This document shows positions 6,621 through 9,758 of a stretch of DNA of 9,758 nucleotides, in pieces (position 1 is the stretch's first letter; each line of letters begins with the position of its first letter). Source of the DNA: Promethearchaeia archaeon (GTDB lineage: Archaea > Asgardarchaeota > Lokiarchaeia > Sigyniarchaeales > SOKP01); NCBI GenBank assembly GCA_029856295.1, contig JAHQWS010000040.1, positions 1 through 9,758 on the forward strand. Reading direction: 5' to 3'. A program made the translations under genes and the position numbers. Under the pieces are notes generated by a model, which searched no databases, had not been told where the DNA came from, and was given only the letters and a program-made list of their open reading frames with translations.

Positions 6621-7151
6621 ATGTCTCCAAAAGAAATTACAAAAGTAGAACTCACTGAAGATGTCTTCAAAGAACCTATTGATGTGATTAATAAATTATC
6701 AACCCATATTGATGGGCTAAAATATACTAAAGTGATTCAAACATTTGTTATGGAAAATCGAGATCTAAATCTGGTTTTAACAAAACAAGGATCTGACTAC
6801 TTTAAAGGTAAAATCGTGTGGATTGGTAATAAAAAGGATGATTCTGAGGGAACAATTTTTTGTGTTGACACTGGAAGTGAGATAAAACAAATTAGCCCAA
6901 CTGCTGAAAATTCCGATCTTGTGGTTTTAGATATAAAAAAAGAAACAATAAAAGTTTCTACAGCTTCTAAATCTAAGTGTGCGGTATGTGGAAAAGAAAT
7001 AGAAATTTTCGATGATGTTTCGGGATGCCCCATTTGTCAGACCAAAGCACATCGCGAGCATTTAGTAGAATGGATTAAGGCGAAACATTCTTGTCCAATT
7101 TGCAAAAAATCCTTGAATGTCTCATCTACAGGTGTCATTATTATAGATTAA
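6621..7151 (+). CDS. RING-finger-like zinc-binding protein (possible E3 ligase-type protein)
   Basis: This is a 176-residue soluble protein. The C-terminal third is RING-like: C120-x2-C123-x12-C136-x2-C139-x4-H144-x2-H147-x10-C158-x2-C161. From C139 on it aligns position by position with a RING-H2 finger (C-x4-H-x2-H-LVEWI then CPIC), including W151, the tryptophan that RING E3 ligases commonly use at the E2 contact. The usual C-x-H histidine is replaced by T141, while C136 supplies an extra ligand, as in prokaryotic RING families. The first 115 or so residues contain a helix-prone stretch (12-30) and a strand-rich part (35-112) that I do not recognise. E3 activity is an inference; a purely structural zinc domain is possible. 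The gene has its own promoter and sits between mfnB and the HisA-like gene. No ubiquitin, E1 or E2 gene is in the window. Confidence 0.75.
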   Translation: MSPKEITKVELTEDVFKEPIDVINKLSTHIDGLKYTKVIQTFVMENRDLNLVLTKQGSDYFKGKIVWIGNKKDDSEGTIFCVDTGSEIKQISPTAENSDLVVLDIKKETIKVSTASKSKCAVCGKEIEIFDDVSGCPICQTKAHREHLVEWIKAKHSCPICKKSLNVSSTGVIIID

Positions 7152-7157
7152 AAATAG

Positions 7158-7178
7158 TTTTTTTAATGAAAATTTTTT
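7158..7178 (+). terminator. T-rich terminator after the RING protein gene
   Basis: Seven T at 7158-7164 and six T at 7173-7178 follow the stop codon at 7149-7151. Consecutive T runs of this kind are typical archaeal termination sites. They overlap the last codons of the convergent HisA-like gene. Confidence 0.4.
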
Positions 7179-7900
7179 AAATTATCAATATTTAATGACC
7201 CATCATACAACGCAGTTGCGATTAAAACTCCTGAAAATCCATTATTAAGCATCATCTCTAAATCATTAAATTCTTTCACACCGCCTCCAATTAAAATATC
7301 ACCTTTAAATTGATCTCGAAATTTCAGATATAAAGGTGGAATACCACCTATCTTTTGGCCCACCCTAAATAAATCTAAAAGAATTATTTTCTTTACATCC
7401 AATTTTTTTAAAACTTTAACAAGTTTTAGTGGATTTTGGTTTTTTAACTCATTTAAATTTGAAATTATATTTCCTTTATACATATCAATACTAATCGTAA
7501 GTCTGTTTTGCCCCATCACACGTATAGCTTCTTCTATGACTTTAAAATTATTTATAGTTTCTAAACCTAAAATTAATTTATTTAATTTATATTTTGAATA
7601 AATTAATATATCTGCTTTGTCGATTATTCCTGGATCGAGCATGATTTTTAGACCTGGAATTTTTAATATTTTTAATAATAATTCATGATTCGGTTTTTTA
7701 TTGATGATAGCATCTAAATCAGCAATATAAATCTCATCAAAATGAAATTTATGTTTAAGAACTTTAATAATTTCTAATGGATCTGAGGTATCTAGAATTT
7801 TGGGTTTGAGGGGTTTATATTTATCTCTTTCACCCTTGATAGCATGAACTGCCATCAAATTTAATATATCTAGTACAGGTATAATTCGAAATTTGGACAT
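7163..7900 (-). CDS. HisA-related TIM-barrel protein (COG1411 type), function unknown
   Basis: This 245-residue (beta/alpha)8-barrel protein is related to the histidine enzymes HisA and HisF. D11 in IPVLDI and D139 in SIDMYKG occupy the catalytic aspartate positions. The phosphate-binding loops are IGGGVKE (214-220) and the ATALYDG end (228-234). The N-terminal VHAIKGERDKYKPLK and the LDLFRVG segment (175-181) point to the archaeal HisA-like family COG1411 rather than true HisA, and no his gene is nearby. Its reaction is not established to my knowledge. The open frame extends to ATG 7957, but ATG 7900 is chosen: it begins right at the conserved strand, has AGGT shortly upstream, and a good TATA box lies inside the extra 57 bases. 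Proximity to mfnB suggests, but does not show, a link to methanofuran or another phosphorylated carrier. Confidence 0.8.
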   Translation of the reverse strand: MSKFRIIPVLDILNLMAVHAIKGERDKYKPLKPKILDTSDPLEIIKVLKHKFHFDEIYIADLDAIINKKPNHELLLKILKIPGLKIMLDPGIIDKADILIYSKYKLNKLILGLETINNFKVIEEAIRVMGQNRLTISIDMYKGNIISNLNELKNQNPLKLVKVLKKLDVKKIILLDLFRVGQKIGGIPPLYLKFRDQFKGDILIGGGVKEFNDLEMMLNNGFSGVLIATALYDGSLNIDNLKNFH

Positions 7901-7923
7901 TTTTTTACCTAAGCTTATATAAT

Positions 7924-7934
7924 TAATATATAAA
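7924..7934 (-). promoter_or_regulatory. TATA box for the HisA-like gene
   Basis: On the minus strand TTTATATATTA sits about 24-34 bases before the ATG at 7900, giving a start of transcription at or a few bases before it. Because the box falls within the in-frame extension up to 7957, it supports the shorter start. Confidence 0.5.
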
Positions 7935-8242
7935 GAATAAATGAAATAATATTTCAAGTATTAAAATTTTAAATATAATTATTTTAAAACTTGTTAATTT
8001 AACTATTTACTAAAAAATCTAATAGCTTACTAAATCTAAGCAATCATTTATAGTTCACTTAATTTGAAATGCTTCAAATGTCAAAGATTTGTAAAAAATT
8101 GGGCTTTTTAAAAATCAAATAAATTAAAAAACTTGAGAAGTCTTTAGTTTAATTAATAACTCTTGAATAATTTTATTTTTAAGTTATAGTTTCTAAATAA
8201 TTTTAAAATAATTACTAAATTGTTAATTAGGATGTGGTTTTT
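7935..8242. other. A+T-rich divergent intergenic region with no recognised gene
   Basis: This gap separates the HisA-like gene (-) from the RPA gene (+). It is dense in stop codons in the frames I followed and shows no coding sequence I can defend, no G+C-rich segment that would suggest a tRNA or other stable RNA, and no C/D-box pair. Only short inverted repeats occur (for example CAAAT and ATTTG at 8075-8091). It presumably holds the RPA promoter. A TATA-like TTTTAAAATA at 8201-8210 is the best-placed candidate but is weak. Confidence 0.5.
8229..8238 (+). promoter_or_regulatory. Ribosome-binding site for the RPA gene
   Basis: AGGATGTGGT, a partial match to AGGAGGTGATCC, ends four bases before the ATG at 8243. 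It is one of the few Shine-Dalgarno-like sites in the window and supports this start. The ATG inside it (8232) reads into a stop after four codons. Confidence 0.4.
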
Positions 8243-9758
8243 ATGAAGACAGAAGCATATATAAGTAAAATTATCGAGGACACTGGCCTAAACAGAAATG
8301 AGATTAAAACTATGGTTGAGGAAAAAAAGGATGAATTAAAAGGACTAATATCTGAAGAAGGTGCTCTATTTATTATTGCTAAAGAATTAGGAGTTGATGT
8401 AAAGGATGAAAATAAAGATATATTAAAAGATATCGAAATAAATATAGAAGACATAACTCCTAATATGAAAAATATTACCTTAATTGGTAGAATTAAACAA
8501 ATAAATAAGGTTTTTAGCTTTAATAAAAAAGATGGTGGTATTGGAAATGTAGGTTCGTTTATATTGCACGATAATACAAGTGAAATTAGAATTGTAGTAT
8601 GGGATGATCATACAAAAATACTAGAGCAATCTGAGTTTGAGAGAAATGAACTGGTGAAAATTTTAAATGGATATGCAAAAAAAGGAAAAAATGAAGACAC
8701 AGAAGTTCATATTGGGAGATTGGGAAAAATTATTTTATCTCCTGAAGATGTGGATTATAAGAAATATCCTAAGATTAAGGATGAATTCATATCTATAAAA
8801 GACATAAACTTATCATTAACTTCTGTTTCGATTGAGGGGAAAATAATGCTAATTTTTCCAACTAAAGAATTTACTAAAAAGAACGGTGAAATAGGTAAAG
8901 TTTGTTCTTTAACTGTCATAGATTCTACAGGATTAACAAAAGTTACTTTTTGGAATGAAGATACAGAAAAAATGAATGGCTTAAATATTGGTGATATTAT
9001 CTCGATTACTGACTTAAATCCCCGGTTAAGTACTTTAGACTCAAAATCAATTGATCTTTTTTGTACAAAGTATTCCAATATAGCAAAAAAAGATAAAAAA
9101 ATCAAAATAGAGGGTGAATTCACTGAAAATATTAAGGAACTTCAGGAAAAACAAGGTCTAGTTTCATTTAAAGGAATAATTTCCTCGGTTGACAATCTAA
9201 AAAAAGTTACTATGAAGACAGGTGAGGATATCTATTTATTGGGATTTGTCATTAGTGATAAATCAGACGGGATAAGAGTAACCATTTGGCGGGAAAAGGC
9301 AGAAGAATACTCAAAGAAATTAACTATCGGAAAAGGAATCTTAGCAAAAAATGTCTTGGTAAAATACAGTAATTTTTCCGGTAGAAACGAAATTTCCTTA
9401 TTTAATGATTCAAAATTGGAATTTATTGATTTAGATATAAAAAATTTAAAAATTATTGAAACTCCAAAAAGAGATATAAGTTCTAACTTTACCGGAAATT
9501 ATACTAAAATTAATACAATTAACGCTTCTGGAGCGGTCGAAGTTAAGGGTTTTATTGCAAAGGAGCTAAACAACATTATGATATATGAAGCTTGTCCTAA
9601 ATGTTTTAAAAAAATTGAGAATTGCTCCTGTGATGATAGAAATAAAACAGAACATAGAATGATTTTTAACCTGATAATTGATGACGGGAGTGGAACGATA
9701 AGAACAACATTTATCGGAGACACCGCGGAAAAATTCATAGGAGATGAAACAGAAAAGC
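8243..9758 (+). CDS. Archaeal replication protein A (ssDNA-binding, multi-OB-fold), 3' end outside window
   Basis: The first 505 codons of an archaeal RPA large-subunit-type protein, which coats single-stranded DNA in replication, recombination and repair. Residues 1-55 form the helical N-terminal motif common to archaeal RPAs, with ISEEGALFIIAKELGVD at 36-52. OB folds follow at about 77-170 (SFILHDNTSEIRIVVW), 193-285 (SLTVIDSTGLTKVTFW) and 304-400 (VISDKSDGIRVTIW). Each has the strand ending in a tryptophan typical of RPA DNA-binding domains. A fourth OB domain starts near 430 and carries C451-x2-C454-x6-C461-x-C463, with H471 nearby, a zinc-finger insertion like that of methanogen RPAs but with unusual spacing. 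The frame is open to the window end, so domain four and the terminus are missing. Its expression is probably independent of the divergent HisA-like gene. A less likely alternative is an RPA paralogue. Confidence 0.87.
   Translation, partial: MKTEAYISKIIEDTGLNRNEIKTMVEEKKDELKGLISEEGALFIIAKELGVDVKDENKDILKDIEINIEDITPNMKNITLIGRIKQINKVFSFNKKDGGIGNVGSFILHDNTSEIRIVVWDDHTKILEQSEFERNELVKILNGYAKKGKNEDTEVHIGRLGKIILSPEDVDYKKYPKIKDEFISIKDINLSLTSVSIEGKIMLIFPTKEFTKKNGEIGKVCSLTVIDSTGLTKVTFWNEDTEKMNGLNIGDIISITDLNPRLSTLDSKSIDLFCTKYSNIAKKDKKIKIEGEFTENIKELQEKQGLVSFKGIISSVDNLKKVTMKTGEDIYLLGFVISDKSDGIRVTIWREKAEEYSKKLTIGKGILAKNVLVKYSNFSGRNEISLFNDSKLEFIDLDIKNLKIIETPKRDISSNFTGNYTKINTINASGAVEVKGFIAKELNNIMIYEACPKCFKKIENCSCDDRNKTEHRMIFNLIIDDGSGTIRTTFIGDTAEKFIGDETEK

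Noticed and set aside
6797..7033. 78-codon minus-strand open frame
   Set aside because: Antisense to the RING protein gene, with no recognisable motif.
7163..7900. Reading the HisA-like gene as true histidine biosynthesis hisA
   Set aside because: The N-terminal and RVG segments fit the COG1411 relatives better, and no other histidine gene is nearby.
5653..7900. A single operon linking mfnB, the RING gene and the HisA-like gene
   Set aside because: The RING gene is on the opposite strand with its own promoter region, so only adjacency, not co-transcription, can be claimed.
8227..9738. Three minus-strand open frames of 75-122 codons
   Set aside because: All are antisense to the RPA reading frame, which stays open for 505 codons with three OB-fold patterns.

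Overview
The window reads as archaeal chromosome. It is strongly A+T-rich, carries TATA-like boxes a short distance upstream of start codons, has few clear Shine-Dalgarno sites, and encodes archaeal versions of housekeeping enzymes: a UMP kinase of archaeal type, a GHMP-family pantoate kinase (the archaeal route to coenzyme A) and a multi-OB-fold RPA. A tungsten-type aldehyde:ferredoxin oxidoreductase, an MfnB-type methanofuran-pathway enzyme and a small RING-finger protein occur together with low G+C. That combination would suit an Asgard archaeon of the Lokiarchaeota type. This is an inference from gene content; no marker gene settles the lineage.

Layout: (1) 201-2402 (+), an AOR-family oxidoreductase. 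(2) 2465-3193 (-) UMP kinase and 3263-4225 (+) pantoate kinase, divergent from one 69-bp gap that holds a perfect A+T palindrome probably serving as a two-way TATA element. (3) 6390-4227 (-), mfnB, a degenerate-looking GNAT acetyltransferase and proC in one direction; mfnB and the GNAT gene are 10 nt apart, while proC probably has its own promoter. (4) 6621-7151 (+), a 176-residue protein with a C-terminal RING-like zinc domain. (5) 7163-7900 (-), a HisA-related TIM-barrel protein that is probably not a histidine enzyme. (6) 8243 to the window end (+), the first 505 codons of an archaeal RPA/ssDNA-binding protein with three OB folds and the start of a zinc-bearing fourth.

Most genes are single units or pairs rather than one operon. 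The possible joint theme of the middle section is one-carbon carrier metabolism: MfnB makes the furan precursor of methanofuran, the carrier of the tetrahydromethanopterin Wood-Ljungdahl branch, and the HisA-like protein is a second phosphate-binding barrel nearby. The RING gene sits between these two and is the most striking item, because RING domains in archaea point to a ubiquitin-like modification system. No ubiquitin, E1, E2 or deubiquitinase gene lies in this window, so that link is untested here.

I see no tRNA, rRNA, CRISPR array, transposase or prophage signature. No single locus here is clearly a new system. The best leads are the RING protein with its unrecognised N-terminal domain, the mfnB/GNAT pair with the HisA-like gene nearby, and the unusual cysteine spacing in the AOR.
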